From: UBA3263 sp964508865
GTDB lineage: Bacteria > Bacteroidota > Bacteroidia > Bacteroidales > Muribaculaceae
NCBI GenBank assembly: GCA_964508865.1
Contig: CAZDVP010000006.1
Coordinates: forward strand, 1 to 36,660
Direction of reading: 5' to 3'
Length of the DNA stretch: 36,660 nt
Shown piece after piece: positions 23,774 to 31,339 of the stretch (within the stretch, counting starts at the first letter, position 1; each line of letters starts with the position of its first letter). The notes under the pieces are model-generated. The model did not search any database. It was not told the DNA's origin and saw only the letters and a list, made by a program, of their open reading frames with translations. A program made the position numbers and the translations under genes.

Positions 23774-25207
23774 TCAGAGAATGGGGGCGAGCAGGCGGAA
23801 AATCGATTCGGTGAGTTTTTGCCGGATCGGACGGAGGCGCCAGAAATCGCCGGTTATACGGGCGCACTGCTGCTGGTCGTCAAGGAAAATTGCCTGCAGC
23901 TGCTCGTTGAGTTCGGGGGAGTAGAGGAGCATGTTCGCCTCGAAGTTATGTTCGAACGAACGGAAATCGAAGTTGGTGGATCCAACGGTTGCCAGGTCGG
24001 AGTCGATGACCATTACCTTTGAGTGGAGCATTCCGGGCTCAAACAGGTAGATTTTGATTCCGGAGCGCAAGATTTCGGCGAAATAGCTACGCGAGGCATA
24101 GCCGAGCAGTTTTGAGTCGCTATGGCGAGGCATCATGATTCTGACGTCGACTCCGGCCAGGGCGGCGTTTTGCAGCGCTTTGAGCAGATAGTCGGGCGGA
24201 AGGAAGTAGGGCGTCTGAATCCAGATGCGTTTTTTTGCGTTTGAAATCGCCTGGAGAAAGATCTGGCCCAGAGTGTTCCACTGGCTCATCGGACCGCCGG
24301 TTGCAATCTGCATGCCGATGTTGCCGACCGGGGTAGTGTCGGGCGTTTCCTCGAGCAGTTCGCGCCCCATGAAGCTCCAGTCGCGCGCAAACGAATAGTG
24401 GAGCGCGGCAATTGCCGGGCCCTGGATTCGCAGGTGGCAGTCGCGCCAGAGGTTGAAGCGCTTGCCGCCGTCGAGATAGCGGTCGGCAATGTTCATGCCG
24501 CCGATGTAGCCCACCGAGCCGTCGATAATCACTATTTTGCGGTGGTTGCGCCAGTTGACCTTGCTGGCCAGGGCCGTGAACGCCACCTTGAAAAACGGAT
24601 AGGCATCGACCGAGGCCTTGCGCAGCCCTTTGAAGAAATCGGAAGCCACATGGAAGGAGCCCACATGGTCATAAATCACGCGCACCTTGACTCCGGCGGC
24701 GGCTTTTTCGCGCAGAATGGCGGCGATTTCCTTGCCGATGGCGTCGTTTTCAAAAATGTAGTATTGCAGGTGAATCGACTTTTTGGCGGCGCGCAAATCG
24801 GCTTTGAGGGCATTGAACTTGTCGGCGCCGTTGCTGAAAATTTCAACCCGGTTGCCGCTATAGTAGGGGCCGCCGACCAGGGTTTCGGTCAGACGGGCCA
24901 GTTGCTCGCTCTCGGCGGGCAGGTTCTTTGGGCGTTTCGGCGGTTTGGGGAGCTTGACAGCGCGGCGCAGACGGCGTTTGTTGCGTCGCGAAATCATGCG
25001 CTTGTTCTTGATGTTGCGCCCGAAGAAAAAGTAGAGCACCAGCCCTATGGCGGGCAGAAGAATCAGAACCGTAACCCAGGCCAAAGATTTGACCGGGTTA
25101 CGGTTCTCACCGAGTATAACGAATATAACGGTTATGATGGAAAGGAAATACGTTGCCGACAGAGTGGCGTAGAGCCACGGCTGGTGGATGTATTCCCAGA
25201 ATTCCAT
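23774..25207 (-). CDS. cls: Cardiolipin synthase (phospholipase D family)
   Basis: This 477-residue membrane enzyme condenses two phosphatidylglycerols into cardiolipin and glycerol. Two N-terminal membrane helices (about 12-33 and 42-63) are followed by a basic segment (NKRMISRRNKRRLRR) and two phospholipase D domains. Each has a complete HKD motif: NHRKIVIIDGSVGYIGG (about 221) and HSKVMVIDSDLATVGSTNFD (about 392). Length fits bacterial ClsA-type enzymes. Its ATG directly follows the glyA stop (TAAATG), and the APC transporter gene starts five bases after its stop, so it is part of a tight operon although its function is unrelated to its neighbours. Confidence 0.94.
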   Translation of the reverse strand: MEFWEYIHQPWLYATLSATYFLSIITVIFVILGENRNPVKSLAWVTVLILLPAIGLVLYFFFGRNIKNKRMISRRNKRRLRRAVKLPKPPKRPKNLPAESEQLARLTETLVGGPYYSGNRVEIFSNGADKFNALKADLRAAKKSIHLQYYIFENDAIGKEIAAILREKAAAGVKVRVIYDHVGSFHVASDFFKGLRKASVDAYPFFKVAFTALASKVNWRNHRKIVIIDGSVGYIGGMNIADRYLDGGKRFNLWRDCHLRIQGPAIAALHYSFARDWSFMGRELLEETPDTTPVGNIGMQIATGGPMSQWNTLGQIFLQAISNAKKRIWIQTPYFLPPDYLLKALQNAALAGVDVRIMMPRHSDSKLLGYASRSYFAEILRSGIKIYLFEPGMLHSKVMVIDSDLATVGSTNFDFRSFEHNFEANMLLYSPELNEQLQAIFLDDQQQCARITGDFWRLRPIRQKLTESIFRLLAPIL

Positions 25208-26488
25208 TTAGTAGGCAAAAATCGGATATTCGGCCATCATGGCGTTCACTTTGGCGCGAACGTCGGCAATGACTTCGGGTTTGTCGGAGTTAGACAGAAC
25301 GGTGTCGATGAACTCAACGATGTCGGCCATTTTGTCTTCCTTGACGCCGCGGGTGGTTATGGCGGCGGTGCCCAGGCGGATGCCTGAGGTCTGGAAGGGC
25401 GAGCGCGAATCGAAGGGCACCATGTTCTTATTGGCTGTGATGTCGGCTTCAACCAGCACCTTTTCAGCCACTTTGCCGGTCAGGTCGGGGAATTTGGTGC
25501 GCAGGTCAATCAGAATGCAGTGGTTGTCGGTGCCGCCGGAAATGAGCTTGTAGCCTTTGGCGTTGAGAGCGTCGGCCATAGCTTTGGCGTTTTTGCGAAT
25601 CTGCTTGCCATATTCCTTGAATTCGGGAGTCAGGGCTTCGCCGAAAGCAACTGCTTTGGCGGCGATAATGTGTTCGAGCGGGCCGCCCTGAGCACCGGGG
25701 AACACGGCGCTGTTGAGCAGGGCCGACATCATTTTAACCTCGCCCTTGGGAGTTGTTTTGCCCCAGGGGTTGGGGAAGTCCTTGCCCATCAGAATCAGGC
25801 CGCCGCGCGGTCCGCGCAGGGTTTTGTGGGTGGTGGAGGTTACGATGTGGGCATACTTTACGGGGTTGTCGAGCTCGCCGGCAGCGATGAGGCCGGCGGG
25901 GTGGGCCATGTCGATCATCAGAATGGCGCCGATTTCGTCGGCGAGTTTGCGCATGCGGGCATAATCCCATTCGCGGCAGTAGGCCGACGCGCCGCCAACA
26001 ATCAGTTTCGGACGCTCGCGGCGGGCAACTTCCTCCATCTGCTCGTAGTCGATGAGGCCGTCGGATTCGCGAACGTTATATTCCAGCGCCTTATACATCA
26101 GGCCGCTGAAGTTCACTGGGCTGCCGTGGCTCAGGTGGCCGCCGTGGCTCAGGTTCAGGCCCAGGAACTTATCGCCGGGATTGAGGCAGGTCATGAACAC
26201 AGCCATGTTGGCCTGAGCGCCGGAGTGGGGCTGAACGTTGGCATATTCGGCGCCAAACAGGCGGCAAACGCGGTCGATTGCAACCTGCTCGGCTTTGTCA
26301 ACGACTTCGCAGCCGCCATAGTAGCGGTGGCCGGGATAGCCTTCGGCATATTTATTGGTCAGGCATGAGCCCATTGCCTGCATAACCTGGTCGGAAACGA
26401 AGTTTTCCGAAGCGATGAGTTCGATGCCTTTGTGCTGACGGATGTTTTCTTGCTCGATGATGTCGAAGATTTCAGTATCTTTTTCCAT
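25208..26488 (-). CDS. glyA: Serine hydroxymethyltransferase
   Basis: This 426-residue PLP enzyme interconverts serine and glycine and loads one-carbon units on tetrahydrofolate. Signature stretches are ELIASENFVS (about 24-33), YAEGYPGHRYYGGCEVVD (about 48-65), and the PLP-lysine site TSTTHKTLRGPRGG (Lys at about 223), then GAQGGPLEHIIAAKAVAF. The length is the usual one for Bacteroidota. The ATG at 26488 gives the conserved N-terminus; the open frame extends upstream but overlaps the flavin reductase gene. It follows that gene by 26 bases. The glycine and one-carbon supply it provides fits the pyrimidine genes upstream. Confidence 0.96.
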   Translation of the reverse strand: MEKDTEIFDIIEQENIRQHKGIELIASENFVSDQVMQAMGSCLTNKYAEGYPGHRYYGGCEVVDKAEQVAIDRVCRLFGAEYANVQPHSGAQANMAVFMTCLNPGDKFLGLNLSHGGHLSHGSPVNFSGLMYKALEYNVRESDGLIDYEQMEEVARRERPKLIVGGASAYCREWDYARMRKLADEIGAILMIDMAHPAGLIAAGELDNPVKYAHIVTSTTHKTLRGPRGGLILMGKDFPNPWGKTTPKGEVKMMSALLNSAVFPGAQGGPLEHIIAAKAVAFGEALTPEFKEYGKQIRKNAKAMADALNAKGYKLISGGTDNHCILIDLRTKFPDLTGKVAEKVLVEADITANKNMVPFDSRSPFQTSGIRLGTAAITTRGVKEDKMADIVEFIDTVLSNSDKPEVIADVRAKVNAMMAEYPIFAY

Positions 26489-26514
26489 TAAAAGTGAGAA
26501 TATGATTATGAGAA

Positions 26515-27093
26515 TTATTTTTTTGATTTCTTTTTCTTTTCGACCGAAAAGCCGAATTTGCCCAGCTTGGGGCCGAGCGCATAGTAGCCTCCGTGGGCGT
26601 AGGCCATGAGTCCCGACGAAGCCAGGTCGAAGGCACCGGTTTCGGGGTTGATGTAGCGGTCGTCGGCCAAAACGTTGACCACCTCGGCCAGAAACATATG
26701 GTGGGAGCCCAGAGGAATAATTGAGCGCACGCGGCATTCGATGCTCAGCGGCGACTCGTCGACGTAGGGGCAGCTCACCTTCACTCCGGAGCGCGGGGTC
26801 AGGTTGTTTTCGGCCCATTTGTTGCGGTCGCGTCCCGATGTGACGCCGCAGCGGTCGGTTGCGGCGGCCATGGCTTCGGTTGTCAGATTGAGGGTGAACT
26901 CCATGGTTTCCCTGATGAGGTCGAACGAATAGCGTTCGGGGCGCACCGAAATATAGAGCATGGCGGGGTCGGAGCAGACCGTGCCCGTCCAGGCCACAGT
27001 CAGCAGGTTCGAGCCCTCGATACCGCTGCCGCAGCTAACCAGCGCGGCGGGCAGAGGGTAAACCATTGTTCCGGGTCGCCACTGTTGTTTCAT
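26515..27093 (-). CDS. Flavin reductase-like FMN-binding protein
   Basis: This 192-residue cytoplasmic protein belongs to the flavin reductase-like split-barrel family (PF01613). The pattern VSCGSGIEGSNLLTVAWTGTVCSDPAMLYISVRPERYSFDLI (about 19-60) is the FMN-binding core: the N-x-x-T.AW..., C.DP, and R..S...I signature positions. FTLNLTTEAM and CRVRSIIPLGSHHMFLAEVV continue the fold. The C-terminus is lysine-rich. Such proteins bind FMN and reduce it or use it in oxidoreduction; the partner is unknown. It starts one base after the pyrI stop codon, so it is translated with pyrBI, and could serve a redox step in nucleotide or folate metabolism, though this is inference. Confidence 0.85.
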   Translation of the reverse strand: MKQQWRPGTMVYPLPAALVSCGSGIEGSNLLTVAWTGTVCSDPAMLYISVRPERYSFDLIRETMEFTLNLTTEAMAAATDRCGVTSGRDRNKWAENNLTPRSGVKVSCPYVDESPLSIECRVRSIIPLGSHHMFLAEVVNVLADDRYINPETGAFDLASSGLMAYAHGGYYALGPKLGKFGFSVEKKKKSKK

Positions 27094-27094
27094 T

Positions 27095-27532
27095 TCAGTG
27101 AACCTGGCCGCAATAGGTGCAGCGGATTTTAACCGGGTTGCGTTCGATAACAGTGAAGCGGGTCGACATCGGTTCGTTGTTGGTTATGCACTTGGGGTTA
27201 TGGCAGCGAACAACGTTGACCAGAGTGTCGGGCAGTTCGACGCGGCGTTTTTCAACCACCTCGTAGTTTTCGATAACGTTCACGTTGGCTTCGGGGGCGA
27301 GCAGCGCAATGCGGTTCATCACCGACTCGGGGAAGGTTGTGTCGGCAACCTTGATTATGCCCTTCAGGCCGAGCGACTTGGAGGGGAGGTTATTGCCGAT
27401 GGTGAGCTGGCAGGTTGAGTTTTCGAGCTGAAGGAGCTTGGCAACCTCAAAGAGCACTGCGGCGGGAATATGGTCAATAACTGTGCCGGAGCGGAGGGCG
27501 GCAACGGCGAGTTCCTTTTTTTCGGTATTCAT
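27095..27532 (-). CDS. pyrI: Aspartate carbamoyltransferase regulatory chain
   Basis: This 145-residue protein is the nucleotide-binding regulatory subunit of aspartate transcarbamoylase. The N-terminal allosteric domain (VAALRSGTVIDHIPA, IGNNLPSKSLGLKGIIKV, about 10-60) binds CTP or ATP in known enzymes. The C-terminal zinc domain has all four cysteines: CHNPKC (about 109 and 114) and CTYCG (about 137 and 140). Length matches Bacteroidota PyrI. It follows pyrB by eight bases and precedes the flavin reductase gene by one base. Feedback inhibition of pyrimidine synthesis is the expected role. Confidence 0.95.
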   Translation of the reverse strand: MNTEKKELAVAALRSGTVIDHIPAAVLFEVAKLLQLENSTCQLTIGNNLPSKSLGLKGIIKVADTTFPESVMNRIALLAPEANVNVIENYEVVEKRRVELPDTLVNVVRCHNPKCITNNEPMSTRFTVIERNPVKIRCTYCGQVH

Positions 27533-27540
27533 AGGGCAGA

Positions 27541-28464
27541 TTACTTGACAGGGAGTTCAATTCCGAGAGCGCGGCAAATAATTGCCTGGCGGGCAAACAG
27601 ACCGTTGCCGGCCTGCTGGAAATAGTAAGCCTTGGGGTTGTCGTCGACGTCGCGGTCTATTTCGTTAACGCGGGGCAGCGGGTGGAGAATGCGCAGGTTC
27701 GGGCGCGAGGTTTCGAGCATTGAGTTGCGCAGCGTGTAGAGGTCTTTAACCTTTTCATACTCCATGATGTCGGAGAAGCGTTCGCGCTGCACGCGGGTCA
27801 TGTAGATAATGTCGCTGGTGTCGATAACCGCCTGATTGAAGTCGGTGTGTTCGGTGAAAGGAATGTTGTTCTTTTCGCAGAAGCGGCGATAAACCTCGGG
27901 CATGCGCAGTTCCTCGCAGGCAACAAAGCGGAACGTTGGGTTGAAGTGGCGCATGGCCATCAGCAGCGAGTGGACGGTGCGGCCATATTTCAGGTCGCCG
28001 ACCATGGTGATGGTCAGGTTCTCCAGGGTTCCCTGGGTTTTATAGAGCGAATAGAGGTCGAGCAGGGTTTGCGAGGGGTGCTGGTTGGCGCCGTCGCCGG
28101 CATTGACAATGGGAATATCGGTAACCTCGGTGGCATATTGGGCGGCGCCTTCGAGATAGTGGCGCATCACGATGAGGTCGGCATAGTTGCTCACCATTTT
28201 AATGGTGTCCTTGAGCGTTTCGCCTTTGGAGGTTGAGGTTGCGGCAGGGTCGGAGAAGCCGATAACGCGGCCGCCGAGGCGCTGAACTGCGGTTTCAAAA
28301 CTGAGGCGGGTTCGGGTCGAGGGCTCGAAAAAGAGAGTGGCAACGATTTTCCCGTCTAAGATTTTTTGGTTGGGGTTTTGCTCAAAGTATTGAGCGGCGC
28401 GTAAAATCCGAAGAATTTCCTCTTTGGATAGGCTGTCGATTGAAACGAGGCTTTTGTGTTCCAT
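27541..28464 (-). CDS. pyrB: Aspartate carbamoyltransferase catalytic chain
   Basis: This 307-residue enzyme joins carbamoyl phosphate and aspartate, the committed step of pyrimidine synthesis. The carbamoyl phosphate site FFEPSTRTRLSFE (about 48-60) is complete; KGETLKDTIKMVSNYAD (about 83), IPIVNAGDGANQHPSQTLLDLY (about 126) and ILHPLPRVNEID (about 262) are family signatures. The ATG at 28464 gives the standard N-terminus, while the upstream open frame runs into the promoter. It heads the pyrB-pyrI-flavin reductase-glyA-cls-APC run, with a -7 box at 28491 and an inverted repeat next to it that may be a regulatory site. Confidence 0.96.
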   Translation of the reverse strand: MEHKSLVSIDSLSKEEILRILRAAQYFEQNPNQKILDGKIVATLFFEPSTRTRLSFETAVQRLGGRVIGFSDPAATSTSKGETLKDTIKMVSNYADLIVMRHYLEGAAQYATEVTDIPIVNAGDGANQHPSQTLLDLYSLYKTQGTLENLTITMVGDLKYGRTVHSLLMAMRHFNPTFRFVACEELRMPEVYRRFCEKNNIPFTEHTDFNQAVIDTSDIIYMTRVQRERFSDIMEYEKVKDLYTLRNSMLETSRPNLRILHPLPRVNEIDRDVDDNPKAYYFQQAGNGLFARQAIICRALGIELPVK

Positions 28465-28490
28465 AAATTGAGAAACATGAAAAGTTTCTG

Positions 28491-28498
28491 CAAATTTA
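28491..28498 (-). promoter_or_regulatory. -7 promoter box of the pyrB operon
   Basis: On the minus strand TAAATTTG matches TAnnTTTG exactly and lies 26 bases before the pyrB ATG. No TTTG is found at the -33 distance, where an inverted repeat lies instead. Confidence 0.65.
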
Positions 28499-28500
28499 CG

Positions 28501-28519
28501 GAAATTCTTTGAGAATTTC
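28501..28519. promoter_or_regulatory. Candidate operator of the pyrB operon
   Basis: GAAATTCT (28501-28508) and AGAATTTC (28512-28519) form a perfect 8-bp inverted repeat around TTG. It lies two bases upstream of the -7 box and covers most of the spacer toward the -33 region, a typical repressor or activator position. A second inverted repeat, AGAAAC/GTTTCT (28471-28489), lies in the predicted leader. It is not a terminator for trkH because no T run follows. Confidence 0.45.
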
Positions 28520-28538
28520 GCTATGGGGCCGAAAAATT

Positions 28539-30005
28539 TTAGCGTCGCCAGAAATATGGCGTGAATACCACCAGCACTGAGTAGATTTCCAGACGGCCGG
28601 TGAGCATCAGCAGCGACAGGATTATGCGCGCCGCCGGGTTCAGGGCCATGTAGTCGCAACCCATGCAGGAATCGGAAATGGAGAGCGAATTATTGCCCAT
28701 GGCGCCCAGGGCCGAAACGAAGGCCTCGTTGGCCGGAATGCCGCAAAACGACAGCAGGGTGGTGCCCCCCAGGGTTATCAGGAAGTAGATTATCAGAAAT
28801 GCGACCGCAACCGAAACCTGGCGCGCCGGGACCACGCGGCCGTTGACTCTGACCGGTAGCACCGCGTTGGGGCGCAGAGAGGTTTTGACCGAGTTGCGCA
28901 TATCTTTGAGCATATAAACGATGCGGTCGATTTTTGCGCCGCCCGAGGTCGAGCCCGCGCAGCCGCCCATGAACATCAGCACCAGCGCCATGATGAACAC
29001 CGTCTGGCCCCACGAGTTGAAGCCGTCGAGCATATAGCCGGTTGAGGTTATGAAGCTAACGACCTGAAAGAGCGGGTCAATGGTTATGCTCTGCCAGCCG
29101 CTGTAGGCTCCGCTGGCAAGGATGCCGATAATGAAAATGAGAGTGAAGCCGATAATAACCTTGCAGTAGGTTTTGAAGGTGTCGTTTTTGGCAACCAGGC
29201 GCGGTTTGCCGGTCATTGCGCGATAAACGAGCGCGAAGTTCACACCGCCCAAAAACATGAACAGGCAGATAATCGACTTGACGTAGAGCGACGGAAAGGC
29301 ATTTATGCCCGACGAGGTTGTTGAGAATCCGCCGGTCGAAACCGTTGCAAACGAATGGCAGGCGGCCTCGAACGCCGACATCGGCCCCAGGCAGAGCAGG
29401 CCGAACAGAATGGCGGTCAGCATTATATAGACCAGCCAGATGCTCCGCGCCGTTGTTGAGATTCGGGGGCTGACTTTTTCTTGCGAGATTTTGGCCTGCT
29501 CGGCGTTAAACATCTGAATGCCGCCCGACGAATTTAGCATCGGCACGAGGGCCACGGTGAAGATTATGATTCCCAAGCCGCCGATCCACTCCGAAAGGCA
29601 GTGCCAGATGTGGATTGCGTGGCTGAGTTTGTCGAGCGAGCCGGTCAGCGACGCGCCGGTTGTTGTGAAGCCGCTCATGGCCTCGAAGAAGCCTTCGGTG
29701 AGCGAGAGCCGCGCCGTAGGGGCCAGAATATAGGGAATCATGCCGAACAGCGAAAAGACAATCCAGATGAGGGTTGTCAGCATAACGCCGTCGTATTTGG
29801 TCAGTTCGCGCACCTTTGGGTTGATTCCTAAGTGGCCGATGAGCCCGACCAGCAGCGTAACCGTGGCTCCGACGCCAAAGGCCGCGCAGGCGCCCATTTC
29901 GTGGTAGTAAATCGCAACGGCCAACGGAACGAGCATGAACGTTGCCTCAAACATCAGCAGCGAGCAGAGGGTTCGGGTTATCAGGGCAACGTTGAGCCGG
30001 CGCAT
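28539..30005 (-). CDS. trkH: Trk-type potassium uptake channel subunit
   Basis: This 488-residue inner-membrane protein is the K+-conducting subunit of a Trk system. It shows the four pore-loop repeats of the SKT superfamily: MSGFTTTGASL (about 110), ATVSTGGFSTT (about 221), ISTSTGY-like FITSTGYMLDGF (about 319), and LGAMGNNSLSI (about 434), the last being the degenerate fourth filter. SEWIGGLGIIIF (about 138) is also characteristic. Length is normal. The ATG overlaps the trkA stop by one base (TGATG), so the channel and its gating subunit are translationally coupled. Confidence 0.95.
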   Translation of the reverse strand: MRRLNVALITRTLCSLLMFEATFMLVPLAVAIYYHEMGACAAFGVGATVTLLVGLIGHLGINPKVRELTKYDGVMLTTLIWIVFSLFGMIPYILAPTARLSLTEGFFEAMSGFTTTGASLTGSLDKLSHAIHIWHCLSEWIGGLGIIIFTVALVPMLNSSGGIQMFNAEQAKISQEKVSPRISTTARSIWLVYIMLTAILFGLLCLGPMSAFEAACHSFATVSTGGFSTTSSGINAFPSLYVKSIICLFMFLGGVNFALVYRAMTGKPRLVAKNDTFKTYCKVIIGFTLIFIIGILASGAYSGWQSITIDPLFQVVSFITSTGYMLDGFNSWGQTVFIMALVLMFMGGCAGSTSGGAKIDRIVYMLKDMRNSVKTSLRPNAVLPVRVNGRVVPARQVSVAVAFLIIYFLITLGGTTLLSFCGIPANEAFVSALGAMGNNSLSISDSCMGCDYMALNPAARIILSLLMLTGRLEIYSVLVVFTPYFWRR

Positions 30006-31339
30006 CAGTTAAAGAGCTTTTCGAATTGGTGGATAGCGCCTGTCAGGCAGAACACAACAACGCGGTCGCCGCCGCGGATAACCGTGTTGCCGCCAACGAG
30101 CTGGCCTTTGCCGTCGCGAATCAGACCGGCAATGGTCATGTCGTGGCTCAACTTCAGGTCCTTGACCGCCGCGCGGGTGATTTTGCTTCCCTCCTTGACC
30201 TCGATTTCGGCCACTTCGGCGTCGGCCAGGGCCATGCACTTTGAGTTGCTTAGGTCCAAATCGAGCAGGCTCTGGAAAATCGCGCCGGCCGCCAGGAGTT
30301 TCTTGTTGACTATGGTTCCGATGTTGAGCGCTTCGGCTTCGCCGATATACTGGATGTTTTCAACCTCGGCAATGGTTTTCTTCACTCCGAACTCCTTGGC
30401 TGTCAGGCATGCCAGAATGTTGCTTTCGGAGCTTTCGGAGAGTGCCACGAAGGCGTCGTAGTTGGCAATGCCTTCGTCGATGAGCAGGTCGTTGTCGCGC
30501 CCGTCGCCGCAAATAACGTCGGCGTTGGGACACCGCTCGGCCAGGCGCATGCACTCGTCGGCATCGTCGTGGATAATTTTGAATTTATATTTTCCGCGGG
30601 CCATTGAGCAGAGCCGTCCGGCAATGCGGCCGCCTCCAAGAATCATAACGTTGCGCACGTCGGTCTGGCTTTTGCCGCAGAGCCGGCGCAGTTCGTCAAC
30701 GTTTTCGCTGCGCGTCATAAAGTAAACGATATCGCCCTCGCGGATAACGTCGTCGCCGCCCGGAATAATAGTGTCGTGGCGCCGGCGAATGGCCGACACG
30801 TGGAAGTTGCGGCTCGACATGCCGAATTCTTTCAGCTTCATGCCAACGATTGAGGCATTGCTGCGGAGCTTGACTCCGACCAGAATCAGCTCGCCGTTCC
30901 ACATTTCGAACCAATGGCGGGTCCAGGTTTTGTTGAGCGCGGTCATGATTTCGCGCGCGGCATAGAATTCGGGATAAATCACGGAGTCGACCCCATGGGA
31001 GGTGAAAAAGCCGGAGTGCTTCTCCCTCATGTACTCGAAATTGTCGACTCGCGCAACCGTTCGCTTGGCGCCCATTGATTTGGCTATGGCGCAGGCCGTT
31101 ATATTGTCGGTTTCAAACGGCGTTACGGCCACGAAAAGGTCGCACTTCGCGGCGCGCGCATCGTTGAGAATCGAAAATGAAGTTGGCGAACCGCAAACGG
31201 TCAGCAGGTTATATTTGGTGTCGAGGGCATCCAGGCGGGTTGCATCGCGGTCAACGACCGTAACGTCTTGCGCTTCCCGGCTGAGGAGTTTGGCAAGGTG
31301 GGAACCGACTTCGCCTGCACCGGCAATAACTATTTTCAT
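30005..31339 (-). CDS. trkA: Trk potassium uptake regulatory NAD-binding subunit
   Basis: This 444-residue cytoplasmic protein gates TrkH. It has the tandem arrangement RCK_N-RCK_C-RCK_N-RCK_C. The first nucleotide site is MKIVIAGAGEVGSHLAKLL (1-19), ending with the acidic VVDRD; the second is VMILGGGRIAGRLCSMA (about 229). Each is followed by a TrkA_C domain, and the protein ends with GDRVVVFCLTGAIHQFEKLF. The start at 31339 overlaps the dxs stop by four bases (ATGA); the longer upstream open frame lies inside dxs. It may bind NAD(H) or ATP as known TrkA proteins do. Confidence 0.95.
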   Translation of the reverse strand: MKIVIAGAGEVGSHLAKLLSREAQDVTVVDRDATRLDALDTKYNLLTVCGSPTSFSILNDARAAKCDLFVAVTPFETDNITACAIAKSMGAKRTVARVDNFEYMREKHSGFFTSHGVDSVIYPEFYAAREIMTALNKTWTRHWFEMWNGELILVGVKLRSNASIVGMKLKEFGMSSRNFHVSAIRRRHDTIIPGGDDVIREGDIVYFMTRSENVDELRRLCGKSQTDVRNVMILGGGRIAGRLCSMARGKYKFKIIHDDADECMRLAERCPNADVICGDGRDNDLLIDEGIANYDAFVALSESSESNILACLTAKEFGVKKTIAEVENIQYIGEAEALNIGTIVNKKLLAAGAIFQSLLDLDLSNSKCMALADAEVAEIEVKEGSKITRAAVKDLKLSHDMTIAGLIRDGKGQLVGGNTVIRGGDRVVVFCLTGAIHQFEKLFN

